64,000 nucleotides of DNA from CAWBOV01 sp963790525 (GTDB taxonomy: Bacteria; Actinomycetota; Actinomycetes; Mycobacteriales; Jatrophihabitantaceae): NCBI GenBank assembly GCA_963790525.1, contig CAWBOV010000002.1:1-64000 (forward strand). The letters are read 5' to 3'. The notes below the pieces were generated by a model. It was not told where the DNA came from, searched no databases, and worked only from the letters and a program-made list of their open reading frames with translations. Each line of letters opens with the position of its first letter. Within the stretch, counting starts at the first letter, position 1. This document shows positions 18,444 to 27,546 of this stretch, in pieces. The translations under genes and the position numbers were made by a program.

Positions 18444-19955
18444 ATGACCGCATCCACCGCATCCACCGCACCGACCACACCTGCAGCACCGACCGCACCC
18501 GTCGCGGCCGCGCCGGCCTCCCGCCGCAACGCCTGGACCCTGCTGGCCGTGGCGCTGGCGACCTTCATGACCTACCTCGACAACAACATCGTCAACGTGG
18601 CGATCCCCGACATCCAGCACAAGCTCGGGCTGACGACTGCCGGCATCGAGTGGGTCGTGAGCGCCTACATCCTCACCTTCGCCGGGCTGCTGCTCGTGGG
18701 CGGCCGCCTGGCCGACGCCTACGGCCGGCGGCGCCTGTTCCTGATCGGGCTGACCGTCTTCACGGTCGCCTCCCTCGCCGCCGGGCTGTCGGGCAACATC
18801 GAGGCCCTCGTCGCCAGCCGCGCGCTGCAGGGGATCGGCGCGGCCCTGGTCACCCCCACCACGCTCGCGATCATCTCCGCGACCTTCACCGACACCCGCG
18901 CGCGCAACACCGCCGTCGGCATCTGGAGCGGCGTGGGCGCTCTGGCGCTGGCCGTCGGGCCGCTGCTCGGGGGGCTGCTGACCCAGCACGTCTCGTGGGA
19001 GTGGATCTTCTTCATCAACGTCCCGGTCGGCGCGGCCACCCTCGCCCTCGGTGCCTGGGCCATCCCGGAGTCGCGGGAGGACGAGACGCGGCGCCTGGAC
19101 GTGCCGGGGCTCCTGCTCTCGGCGGTCGCCCTGTTCGCGTTGACCTACGCCCTGATCGAGGGGCACGACCGCGGCTGGACGTCGCCGCTGATCCTCGGGC
19201 TCTTCGCGGTGGCGGCACTCGCCGGCGTCGCGTTCGTCCAGGTCGAGCGGCGCAGCCACCAGCCCATGGTCGCGATGTCGCTGTTCTCCGACCGCGCGTT
19301 CACCGGAGGCCTCACGGCGCTGGTGATGTGGGCGTTCGGGCTGTTCGGCATCTACTTCTTCACCTCGCTGTACCTCCAGTTCGTCCTCGGCTTCTCCCCC
19401 ACCAAGGCCGGAGCCGCGTTCGTGCCGATGGCCCTGCTGATGGCGGCGGGCGCGGTGGCCTCCGAGCGCGTCGCGCGTGCGGTCGGCGCCTACCGCTCGA
19501 CCGGCGTGGGCATGTTCCTCATGGCCGCCGGCATCGCGTCGGTCAGCCTGCTCGGACGGGACGCGTCGTTCCTGAGCCTGATGCCCAGCTTCGCCGTGAT
19601 CGGCGTCGGCGGGGGGATGACGATCCCGCTGACCGCGACCGTCCTGGGGACCATGCCGCTCAACCAGGCCGGCGTCGCATCCGCGGTGTTCAACGCCTCC
19701 CGCGAGGTCGCCGGACTGCTGGGCATCACGATCATCGGCGCGATCCTCACGGCGCGGCAGAGCACGGCACTGCGCGCGGGCCACAGCGCGGCGGCCTCGT
19801 TCCTCACCGGGTACCGGGCCGGCCTGCTCGTGGCCGCCGCGCTGGTCACCATCGGCGGGATCGCCGCCTGGGTCTCCCTGCGCGGTGCCGAGGAGACCGC
19901 AGCCGTGATCCAGGACGGCGAGGAGCTCGGCGAGCGGGTGCTGGTCGGCGCCTGA
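18444..19955 (+). CDS. MFS drug-efflux transporter, DHA2 (14-helix) type
   Basis: 503 residues with 14 predicted membrane segments. A Thr/Pro/Ala-rich N-terminal tail precedes the first helix (about residue 27). DNNIVNVAIPDIQ matches motif D1 of DHA2 pumps (LDxTVVNVALP), and GRLADAYGRRRLF is MFS motif A. Relatives include EmrB/QacA-type proton-driven multidrug exporters. AGGAG lies nine bases before ATG 18444 inside the TetR operator. The substrate cannot be told from sequence. Confidence 0.92.
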   Translation: MTASTASTAPTTPAAPTAPVAAAPASRRNAWTLLAVALATFMTYLDNNIVNVAIPDIQHKLGLTTAGIEWVVSAYILTFAGLLLVGGRLADAYGRRRLFLIGLTVFTVASLAAGLSGNIEALVASRALQGIGAALVTPTTLAIISATFTDTRARNTAVGIWSGVGALALAVGPLLGGLLTQHVSWEWIFFINVPVGAATLALGAWAIPESREDETRRLDVPGLLLSAVALFALTYALIEGHDRGWTSPLILGLFAVAALAGVAFVQVERRSHQPMVAMSLFSDRAFTGGLTALVMWAFGLFGIYFFTSLYLQFVLGFSPTKAGAAFVPMALLMAAGAVASERVARAVGAYRSTGVGMFLMAAGIASVSLLGRDASFLSLMPSFAVIGVGGGMTIPLTATVLGTMPLNQAGVASAVFNASREVAGLLGITIIGAILTARQSTALRAGHSAAASFLTGYRAGLLVAAALVTIGGIAAWVSLRGAEETAAVIQDGEELGERVLVGA

Positions 19956-20001
19956 ACCGGGCGGGCCGACCGTCCGGCACCCCGGCTCGGCCGGTGCGCC
20001 C

Positions 20002-21024
20002 CTAGGACAGGGACGTGCCGGCCGAGTTCAGGTTCTCGCAGGCCTGCACGACGCGCGCGACCATGCCGGTCTCGGCGGCCTTCATGTAGGTCCGCGGGTC
20101 GTAGAACTTCTTGTTGCCCACGTCGCCGTCGACCTTCAGCACGCCGTCGTAGTTGGTGAACATGTGCCCGGCGATGGGCCGGGTGAACGCGTACTGGGTA
20201 TCGGTGTCGACGTTCATCTTGACCACGCCGTAGGACACCGCGGCCGAGATCTCCTCGGGCGCCGATCCCGACCCGCCGTGGAACACCAGGTCGAAGGGGT
20301 GCTCGCGGCCGACGACCTTGCCGACGGCCTGCTGGATCTCGTCGAGGACCTCGGGCCGGAGCTTGACGTTGCCCGGCTTGTAGACGCCGTGGACGTTGCC
20401 GAAGGTGGCCGCCAGCAGGTACCGGCCGTTCTCGCCGGTGCCGAGGACCTCTGCCGTACGCAGTGCGTCCCCCGCGGTCGTGTACAGCTTGTCGTTGATC
20501 TCGCCGACGACACCGTCCTCCTCGCCGCCCACGACCCCGATCTCGATCTCGAGGATGATCCGGGCGGCGGACGTGAGGGCGAGCAGGTCGGCCGCGATCT
20601 CCAGGTTCTCCTCCAGCGGCACCGCCGAGCCGTCCCACATGTGGGACTGGAACAGCGGGTTCCCGCCCCGGTCCACCCGCTCCTGCGACAGGGCGATAAG
20701 CGGGCGCACATAGGTGTCCAGCTTCTCCTTCTGGCAGTGGTCGGTGTGCAGCGCGACGTTGATCGGGTACTTCGCGGCCACGACGTGGGCGAACTCGGCC
20801 AGCGCCACCGCGCCGGTCACCATCTCCTTCACACCCGTCCCCGAGGCGAACTCCGCACCGCCGGTCGACACCTGGATGATGCCGTCGCTGCCCGCGTCGG
20901 CGAAGCCCTTGATCGCGGCGTTGATCGTCTCCGAGGACGTGATGTTGATGGCGGGGTAGGCGAATCCCCCGGACTTGGCGCGGTCCAGCATCTGCGCGTA
21001 GACCTCGGGAGTGGCGATCGGCAT
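20002..21024 (-). CDS. fbaA: Class II fructose-bisphosphate aldolase
   Basis: Zinc-dependent aldolase of glycolysis and gluconeogenesis, 340 residues, frame intact. It carries HTDHCQKEKLD (zinc His and catalytic Asp), EIEIGVVGGEEDGV (zinc Glu region), GNVHGVYKPGNVKL and VFHGGSGS with VVKMNVDTDTQ (phosphate binding). AGGAG stands eight bases before ATG 21024. The gene is convergent with the MFS transporter and divergent from DUF427. Confidence 0.96.
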   Translation of the reverse strand: MPIATPEVYAQMLDRAKSGGFAYPAINITSSETINAAIKGFADAGSDGIIQVSTGGAEFASGTGVKEMVTGAVALAEFAHVVAAKYPINVALHTDHCQKEKLDTYVRPLIALSQERVDRGGNPLFQSHMWDGSAVPLEENLEIAADLLALTSAARIILEIEIGVVGGEEDGVVGEINDKLYTTAGDALRTAEVLGTGENGRYLLAATFGNVHGVYKPGNVKLRPEVLDEIQQAVGKVVGREHPFDLVFHGGSGSAPEEISAAVSYGVVKMNVDTDTQYAFTRPIAGHMFTNYDGVLKVDGDVGNKKFYDPRTYMKAAETGMVARVVQACENLNSAGTSLS

Positions 21025-21183
21025 GGGCGTGTCTCCTGCGGTGAGGTGGCGAGGATGTGCGGTGCGTGGGGCGGTGCTGCGTCGCGAGAAGTATCCCCCA
21101 CGGCCCTGCCGGCGGGAATGCGCAGCCGCCCGGCCGGGTTTGTCCCCGCAGCGACACACCGCACCCGTCCGAGGAGGCACGTC

Positions 21184-21468
21184 ATGGCCACAGCACGCTG
21201 GAACGGCACCGTCATCGCCGAGAGCGCCGACACCGTGGTGGTCGAGGGCAACCACTACTTCCCGCGCGAATCGGTGCGCCCGGACGTGCTCCAGGAGTCG
21301 GCAACCACGTCGATCTGTCCGTGGAAGGGCACCGCGTCCTACTACTCGGTCGAGGTCGACGGCGCCACGAACCCCGATGCCGCCTGGTACTACCCGGCCC
21401 CCAAGGACGCTGCCGCCCAGATCACCGACCGCATCGCGTTCTGGCGCGGTGTGACCGTCGAGGCCTGA
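21184..21468 (+). CDS. DUF427 domain protein
   Basis: 94 residues covering one DUF427 domain: RWNGTVIAESADTVVVEGNHYFP at the start, CPWKGTASYYSV in the middle and AWYYPAPKDAA before the end. The function of the family is not established. GAGGAGG precedes ATG 21184 at a good distance. Confidence 0.9.
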   Translation: MATARWNGTVIAESADTVVVEGNHYFPRESVRPDVLQESATTSICPWKGTASYYSVEVDGATNPDAAWYYPAPKDAAAQITDRIAFWRGVTVEA

Positions 21469-21546
21469 CCGACCCCACCCGACCGACCCTGAGGCGGACG
21501 GCGGCTCACAGCGTTCCTACACGTGGGCGCCGTAGAGTTCAGCTCC

Positions 21547-22272
21547 ATGTTGCCTGTCGGCCAGTTGGCCCTTCCACTGGCCGCCTCCGCCTCACACGTG
21601 AGCGCGTCCGGCGGATTCATCGACCCCAACCACCTGCTCAGTTCCTACGGGCTCGCCGGGCTGATGCTGATCATCTTCGCGGAGTGCGGCCTGCTCGTCG
21701 GATTCTTCCTGCCCGGCGACACGCTGCTGTTCAGCGCCGGCCTGCTGATGGCCACCGGGAAGCTGAACGTCAGCATCTGGGTCGCGATCATCCTGGTGCC
21801 GCTGGCCGCCGTGATCGGCAACCTGGTCGGGTACTGGATCGGCTACCAGGCCGGCCCGCGCGTCTTCGACCGGCCGAAATCGCGGATGTTCCGCCCCGAA
21901 TACGTGGTGCGGGCGCACGCCTTCTTCGAGCGGTTCGGGGCACCGGCGATCATCCTGGCGCGCTTCGTACCCGTCGTGCGGACGGTGGCCACGGTGATGG
22001 CAGGCGTGAGCCGGATGCGCTTCGCCCTGTACGCGCTCTACTCCGTCATCGGCGGCATCCTCTGGTCCGGCGGGGTGATGCTCACCGGCTACTGGCTCGG
22101 TCACATCGCGTTCGTCCGCGTCCACGTGGAGCCGCTCATCGACCCGATCCTGATCTGCGTCGTGCTGATCTCGATCCTGCCCGCGCTGGTGCACTGGCTG
22201 CGATCGCGTCGCACGCCCACGCAGGGCGAGCGGCGCGCTGCGGCCGCCGAGCCCGACGCGGCGGACCGCTAG
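21547..22272 (+). CDS. DedA family membrane protein
   Basis: 241 residues with about five membrane segments. It carries the family features ECGLLVGFFLPGDTLLF and FFERFGAPAIILARFVPVVRT (conserved Arg residues), which in DedA proteins support lipid or flippase-like transport. TAGAGT at 21533-21538 ends eight bases before ATG 21547, suggesting a leaderless message starting at this ATG. The C-terminus is short and charged. It is convergent with the small membrane protein that follows. Confidence 0.92.
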   Translation: MLPVGQLALPLAASASHVSASGGFIDPNHLLSSYGLAGLMLIIFAECGLLVGFFLPGDTLLFSAGLLMATGKLNVSIWVAIILVPLAAVIGNLVGYWIGYQAGPRVFDRPKSRMFRPEYVVRAHAFFERFGAPAIILARFVPVVRTVATVMAGVSRMRFALYALYSVIGGILWSGGVMLTGYWLGHIAFVRVHVEPLIDPILICVVLISILPALVHWLRSRRTPTQGERRAAAAEPDAADR

Positions 22273-22283
22273 ACCGCCGGCCC

Positions 22284-22571
22284 CTACCCGGTCCGGTTGG
22301 CGATCTTCTCGCAGTTGGCCTTGATCGTCGGGTTGCTCGGGGTGAGGTGGACCCCGAAGAAGGTGGCATCGCACTTCTTGGCGCCGGACTCGATGGAGGC
22401 CCGCTGCGACCAGATGAAGGCAGCGAGCGCGACGACCACGACAATGGTGATGATCCGCCCCACGATCGCCGTCACCACCGCACTGATGACCAGGCCGATG
22501 ACGAGCACTGCAAGGATCACCCCGATGCCCAGAGCCTTGGCCTGATCGGTGTCGAGCGCGAGCGTGTCCAT
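22284..22571 (-). CDS. Small two-helix membrane protein
   Basis: 95 residues, unrecognised. Two adjacent hydrophobic stretches (about residues 14-34 and 38-54) are followed by an outer tail of about 40 residues with two Cys (KKCDATFFGV and KANCEKIAN), able to form one disulfide. Codon use is like the neighbours. It is convergent with dedA and divergent from RNase J. Confidence 0.7.
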   Translation of the reverse strand: MDTLALDTDQAKALGIGVILAVLVIGLVISAVVTAIVGRIITIVVVVALAAFIWSQRASIESGAKKCDATFFGVHLTPSNPTIKANCEKIANRTG

Positions 22572-22693
22572 GGGCTGGAACAGTAACGCCGACCGGTGTG
22601 CCCCGGGCTCAGCGACCGCGCCGACACAGCAGGTCGGCTCCGGCGACTAACCTCCACATGATCACCGATTTCCGATAACAGGGAGAAAACCCC

Positions 22694-24398
22694 GTGGCCG
22701 AGGCCAACAGACGCCCGAGCCCACCCGGGCCGTTGCCGAAGGGTGCACTGCGCGTCGTCGCCCTGGGTGGCATCAGCGAGATCGGTCGGAACATGACCGT
22801 CTTCGAATACGCCGCGGACGGTGGGGGCAGCCGCCTGCTCGTCGTGGACTGCGGGATGCTGCTCGGCAAGACGAACGCCCCGGGCGTGGACCTCGGCCTG
22901 CCCGACTGGTCCTCGATCAGGCACCGGCTCGCCGACATCGACGCCGTCGTGCTCACCCACGGCCACGAGGACCACATCGGCGCGCTGCCGTACCTGCTGC
23001 GCGAACGCGGCGACATCCCGCTGATCGCCTCACGCCTCACGCTGGCCCTCATCGCCGCCAAGCTGGAGCAGCACCGCATCCGGCCGGCGCTGCAGCTGGT
23101 GAAGGAGGGCGACCGCATCAAGATCGGTCCGTGGGACCTCGAGTTCTACGCGGTCAACCACTCCATCCCGGACGCCGTCGCGGTGGCGATCCGTACCGGC
23201 GAGCACACCGTCCTGCACACCGGTGACTTCAAGATGGACCAGACGCCGCTGGACGGGCGCATCACGGACCTGCCCGGCTTCTCCCGCCTCGGCGACGAGG
23301 GCGTCGACCTCCTGCTGTCGGACTCCACCAACGCCGAGGTCCCCGGGTTCATCCCCAGCGAGCGCGACGTGGGCCGCGTCGTCACCGACGTCATCGCGCA
23401 AGGCGAGCGGGCGCGTGATCGTGGCCTGCTTCGCCTCGCACGTGCACCGGGTCCAGCAGGTCATGGACGCCGCCCACGAGAACGGGCGCCACGTGGCGCT
23501 GGTCGGGCGCTCGATGGTCCGCAACATGGCGATCGCCCGCGATCTGGGCCTGCTGCAGATCCCCGACGGCCTGCTCGTCGAGGTCCGGGACCTGGAACAC
23601 CTGCCGTCCAGCCGGATCATGCTGGTCTGCACCGGCTCCCAGGGCGAGCCGCTGTCGGCCCTGTCGCGGATGGCCAACCGCGACCATCAGACGATCACCG
23701 TCAGCGAGGACGACACCATCCTGCTGGCGTCCTCGCTGATCCCGGGCAACGAGAACGCCGTGGGGCGCGTCATCAACGGCCTGGCCCGGCTGGGGTCGAC
23801 CGTGGTGCACAAGTCCACGGCCCTCGTGCACGTGTCCGGTCACGCGCCGGCCGGCGAGCTGCGGTACCTGCTCAACGCCGTCCGCCCGAAGAACCTGATG
23901 CCCGTGCACGGCGAGTGGCGGCACCTGCGCGCGCACGCCGCGATCGCCCGGTCCACCGGGATGGCACCCGAGCAGACGGTGCTGGCCGAGAACGGCAACG
24001 TCGTGGATCTGGTGAACGGACGCGCCTCGATCGTCGGCGTCGTCCCGGTCGGCAACGTCTATGTCGACGGCCTCGCGGTCGGCGACATCGGCGAAGGCTC
24101 GATCAAGGACCGCACCGTGCTGGGCGAGGAGGGGTTCCTGTCCATCCTGGTCGCGGTCGACGCGAGCGCCGGCAAGGTCGTGTTCGGGCCCGAGATCACC
24201 GCTCGCGGCTTCAGCGACGACCCCGGTGCGCTGGACCCGATCCGCGCCGAGCTGATCGAGGTCGTCGAGAAGGCCGTCGCCGACGGGGTCCGCGACTCCG
24301 AAGCGCTGGAGCACATCGTCCGCCGCACGGTGGGGCGCTGGGTGGACCGCAACTACCGCCGCCGGCCGATGCTCATGCCGATGGTGGTGGAGGTCTGA
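22694..24398 (+). CDS. rnj: Ribonuclease J (one frameshift)
   Basis: Metallo-beta-lactamase-fold exo/endoribonuclease of mRNA decay and rRNA processing. The metal-binding motif is LTHGHEDHIGALPYL, with HTGDFKMDQTP and SDSTNAEVPG downstream, then the beta-CASP domain (GRSMVRNMAIARDLGLL), HVSGHAPAGELRYLL and PVHGEWRHL, and a C-terminal domain ending MVVEV. The frame changes once near 23400: one extra C in GCGCAAGGCG; without it the protein reads VIAKASGRVIVACFASH. The span leaves remainder 1 modulo 3. GTG 22694 follows GGGAG. Confidence 0.95.
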
Positions 24399-25279
24399 GC
24401 CCGGCTGGCCCGATCCCCGTTCTCGAGGTCGGCGGGACGCACGTCACCGCCGCCCGGGTGGACGCCTCGGCGTGGACGGTCGACCCCGCCAGCGTCCTGC
24501 GCATCGACACCGACAGCCACGGCACCGCCGACGAGATCCTCGGGGCATGGCTGGCTGCGGCCGCCTCCCTGGCGGCACCGGCGGGTGCGCGCTGGGGTGT
24601 CGCGATGCCGGACCCGTTCGACTACGGGCGCGGCGTCGCGCTCTTCGAGGGGGTCGGGAAGTTCGAGGCGCTCTACGGGGTGGATGTGCGCCAGGCCCTG
24701 CTGGCGGGACTGCCCGCGCGGCCGGCCGCGGTGGAGTTCGTCAACGACGCGGACGCGTTCGTCCTGGGCGAGTGGATCAACGGCGCGGCGACCGGATACG
24801 GCCGCTGCGTCGGCATGACCCTGGGCACCGGGATCGGGTCCGGCTTCATCGCCGACGGCGCGATCGTGGACTCCGGGCCCACCGTCCCCTCGGGCGGGCG
24901 CGCGCACCGGATCGTGTGGCACGGGCTTCCGCTGGAGGATTCGGTCTCCCGCCGGGCCATCCGCCGCGAGTTCGCGCGGGCGGGCGGCGACCCGCTGGCC
25001 GACGTGCGCGAGATCTGCGACGTCGCACGCCACGGCGACCCCGTCGCGACCGCCGTCCTCGGCGCGGCACTGCGCACCCTAGGGGCGGCGTTCGGCCCGT
25101 GGCTGCGGCGTTTCGCGGCCGAGGTGCTGGTGATCGGCGGATCGATGTCGGCGTCCTGGGACCTGTTCGAGCCGTGGTTCCTCGAGGGGGCGGGCCCGGC
25201 GGGGATGCCGGACCTCCGTGTGGCCCGCGACGCCGAGGACGCCGGCCTGCTCGGTGCCGCAGTGGCAGCGACCCGCTGA
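24395..25279 (+). CDS. ROK-family sugar kinase-like protein
   Basis: About 294 residues. LEVGGTHVTAARV is the phosphate-binding loop of the actin-like ATPase fold, FVNDADAFVLGEW holds the likely catalytic Asp, and GMTLGTGIGSGFI is the second phosphate motif; VLVIGGSMS follows near the C-terminus. The zinc motif of typical ROK proteins is not obvious. No ATG/GTG lies in frame between the RNase J stop and the first motif. I give the CTG at 24395, and an undetected indel is equally possible. It overlaps the RNase J stop by four bases. Confidence 0.75.
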   Translation: MSPAGPIPVLEVGGTHVTAARVDASAWTVDPASVLRIDTDSHGTADEILGAWLAAAASLAAPAGARWGVAMPDPFDYGRGVALFEGVGKFEALYGVDVRQALLAGLPARPAAVEFVNDADAFVLGEWINGAATGYGRCVGMTLGTGIGSGFIADGAIVDSGPTVPSGGRAHRIVWHGLPLEDSVSRRAIRREFARAGGDPLADVREICDVARHGDPVATAVLGAALRTLGAAFGPWLRRFAAEVLVIGGSMSASWDLFEPWFLEGAGPAGMPDLRVARDAEDAGLLGAAVAATR

Positions 25280-25369
25280 CTCGATCCCATCCCCACTACT
25301 GCCCGGCGGACCGGAATTCCGGGCCTGCCGTGGTCGGTACGGCAGTGGTGCGGTCGATGCGCGCCCGGG

Positions 25370-25699
25370 TCAGGCGCCGGACGAGCCGCCGGCGATCTGG
25401 TAGGACCAGAGTTCGCTGCTGACCCCGACGTGGGCCGGAGCCGGCTTGCCCTCGCGCTCGGCCTCGGAGCGATGCCCGTGACCGAACGCCGGGGAGCTCA
25501 CCCAGGCCTGGAACGAGTCCTCGTCGCGCCAGCGGGTGATGACCAGCCAGGTGGTGCGGTCGTCGGTGGGCTGCAGCAGCTCGAACCCCTCGAAGCCGTC
25601 CTGGTTGTCGACGGCACCGGCGCGGGCGGCGAAGCGCTTGGCCAGCTCGTCGCCGCTGTCGGCCGCGACGGTGATGGCGTTGATCTTGATGATGGTCAC
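25370..25699 (-). CDS. Antibiotic biosynthesis monooxygenase (ABM) domain protein
   Basis: 109 residues. The single ABM/IsdG-like ferredoxin-fold domain is shown by MTIIKINAITV, GFEGFELLQPT and WLVITRWRDEDSFQAWVSS. Such proteins act as cofactor-free oxygenases or haem-degrading enzymes. The C-terminal tail FGHGHRSEAEREGKPAP resembles the actinobacterial haem oxygenase-like branch, but substrate assignment is uncertain. It is divergent from the methionine aminopeptidase with about 40 bp between starts. Confidence 0.8.
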   Translation of the reverse strand: MTIIKINAITVAADSGDELAKRFAARAGAVDNQDGFEGFELLQPTDDRTTWLVITRWRDEDSFQAWVSSPAFGHGHRSEAEREGKPAPAHVGVSSELWSYQIAGGSSGA

Positions 25700-25740
25700 C
25701 CACCGATAGTGCCAGAGCCGATGTTGCAAGATGGAGGCAT

Positions 25741-26620
25741 GAGTCAACGCACCGCTCTGCGCCCCGGCCGGCTGTCCCCGCGCCGCACGGTTCCGGCCAC
25801 CATCGCCCGGCCGCACTACGTCGACGCGCAAGGGCAACCGGGTCAGGGCCCGGCCGACTACGACGACCCGATGGTCAAGGACGCCGAGACGATCGCCGCC
25901 ATGCGCGTCGCGGGGCGGATCGCCGCGCAGGCCCTCGCCGAGGTCGGGCGCCACGTCGCGCCCGGCGTGACCACCGACGACCTGGACCGCATCGGCCACG
26001 AGTTCCTGCGTCGACGCACGGCGCGTACCCGTCCACGCTTGGGCTACAAGGGGTTCCCGAAATCGCTGTGCACGTCGCTGAACGAGTCGATCTGCCACGG
26101 CATCCCCGACTCGACCGTGATCGAGGACGGCGACATCGTGAAGGTCGACATCACCGCCTTCATCGGCGGGGTGCACGGCGACAACTGCGCGTCGTTCATG
26201 GCCGGGCGAGGCGCGCTGAGGACGTCGTGCTGCTGGCCGAGCGGACCCGCGAGGCGATGATGCGCGGGATCAGCGCGGTGAGGCCGGGGCGGCCGGTGTA
26301 GCGTGATCGGTCGGGTGATCGAGTCCTACGCGCGGCGCTTCGGCTACGGCGTCGTGCGTGACTACACCGGGCACGGCGTCGGCCCGTCCTTCCACACCAA
26401 GCCGACGATCTTGCACTACGACGAGCCGCGCGCCACGACCACGATGGAGCCCGGGATGACCTTCACCATCGAGCCGATGATCACGCTCGGCGACGTCGAC
26501 TGGGACTCAGTGGGACGACGGCTGGACGGTCGTCACCTCGCGACGGGTCGTGGGTGCGCGCAGTGGGAGCACACGATCGTCGTCACCGACGACGGCGCCG
26601 AGATCCTGACCCTGCCCTGA
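25741..26620 (+). CDS. map: Type I methionine aminopeptidase (several frameshifts)
   Basis: Removes the N-terminal Met from nascent proteins. The actinobacterial N-terminal extension (about 40 residues) precedes the catalytic domain with GYKGFPKSLCTSLNESICHGIP, DGDIVKVDITAFIGGVHGDN (two metal Asp), TGHGVGPSFH (metal His) and MEPGMTFTIEPM (metal Glu), ending WEHTIVVTDDGAEILTLP. The frame breaks near 26020, 26035, 26215, 26295, 26510 and 26550. The first is resolved by deleting two bases to read FLRDHGAYPSTLGYKG. The TAG near 26300 is created by one extra T. Confidence 0.9.
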
Positions 26621-26624
26621 GGCC

Positions 26625-27498
26625 TCAGTCCGTGACCCGCAGCCAGTCCACGAGCATGGTCGCCGGGAACACGGTCCGTGCGGTCGGCGAGCCGGGCCAG
26701 CTGCCGCCGACCGCGAGGTTCAGCAGGACGTAGAACGGCTTGTCGAAGACCCACGTGTCCGACTTCGGCAGGGAGGCCCGGGTCAGCGCGAACACCGTGA
26801 CGCCGTCGATCGACACCGTCACCTTCCCCGGCTGGCGGGACAGCGAGTAGGTGTGGAACGCATCGCCCCAGGCCGTCGAGCGGGCCGCGCTCCTGCCGTA
26901 CCCGTAGGTCCCGGTCGACGACGCCTTCGGCCCGTGCACCGTGGTGGACAGGCTCGCGGTCGACGTCGGTGCCTCGACGACGTCGATCTCGCCGCAGGCG
27001 GGGTACCCGACCGTGGCCTGGTCCGCCCCGAGCAGCCAGAACGCCGGCCACAGGCCCGGCGCCCTGGGGCATCTTGATCCGCGCGCTGATCGTGCCGTAC
27101 AGGAACGACATCTTCCCGCGCGTCTGCACCCGGCCCGAGGTGTAGCTCACCGCCCCGGTCGAGCTGACGATCTTGCGCGCGGTGATGGCGAGATGCCCGT
27201 GGCCGTCCAGCGAGACGTTGGAGCTGGAGTTGGTGTACGTCTCCAGCTCGCCGTTACCCCAGCCGCCGCCCCCGACGTCGTAACCGAACCGGGCCGCGGA
27301 CAGCCGCTGCCCGGCCGCGCCGTCGAACTCGTCGGACCAGGTGACACCCGACGCGTCGGCGCGGTGGTTGATCGCCACGACGAGGCCGCCTGCCGAGGCC
27401 GCGACCAGCAGCGCCACGATCACGATCACCCAGCGGGTGCGCCCCGACCGGCGAGTCGCGGCGTGACGAGCCGGGGAACGACTGCTGTGACGGCTCAT
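26625..27498 (-). CDS. Glycoside hydrolase family 16 (laminarinase-type), membrane-anchored or secreted (one frameshift)
   Basis: A basic N-terminus and one helix (about residues 22-44) are followed by a GH16 beta-jelly-roll domain: TWSDEFDG at the start, WGNGELETYT, then GEIDVVEA, the catalytic ExDxxE motif, and a C-terminal VDWLRVTD strand. The frame changes near 27060, where GCCGGGCCTG has one G too many; without it MPQGAGLWPAFWLLG is restored. GH16 enzymes cleave or transfer beta-glucans and galactans. It lies 48 nt after the acyltransferase gene and may trim the glycan made by this operon. Confidence 0.87.
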
Positions 27499-27546
27499 CC
27501 GGACGTCTCCTGGTGACGAGCATGCGAGTACCTGACGGCGGCCCGC

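Noticed and set aside
19956..20001. Terminator between the MFS gene and fbaA
   Set aside because: GGCCGA and TCGGCC can pair across the gap, but the stem is short and imperfect with a long loop, so it is not listed as a feature.
22694..25279. Fusion of RNase J with the ROK-like kinase
   Set aside because: The joined frame exists only because of the extra base near 23400; the correct RNase J frame stops at 24398.
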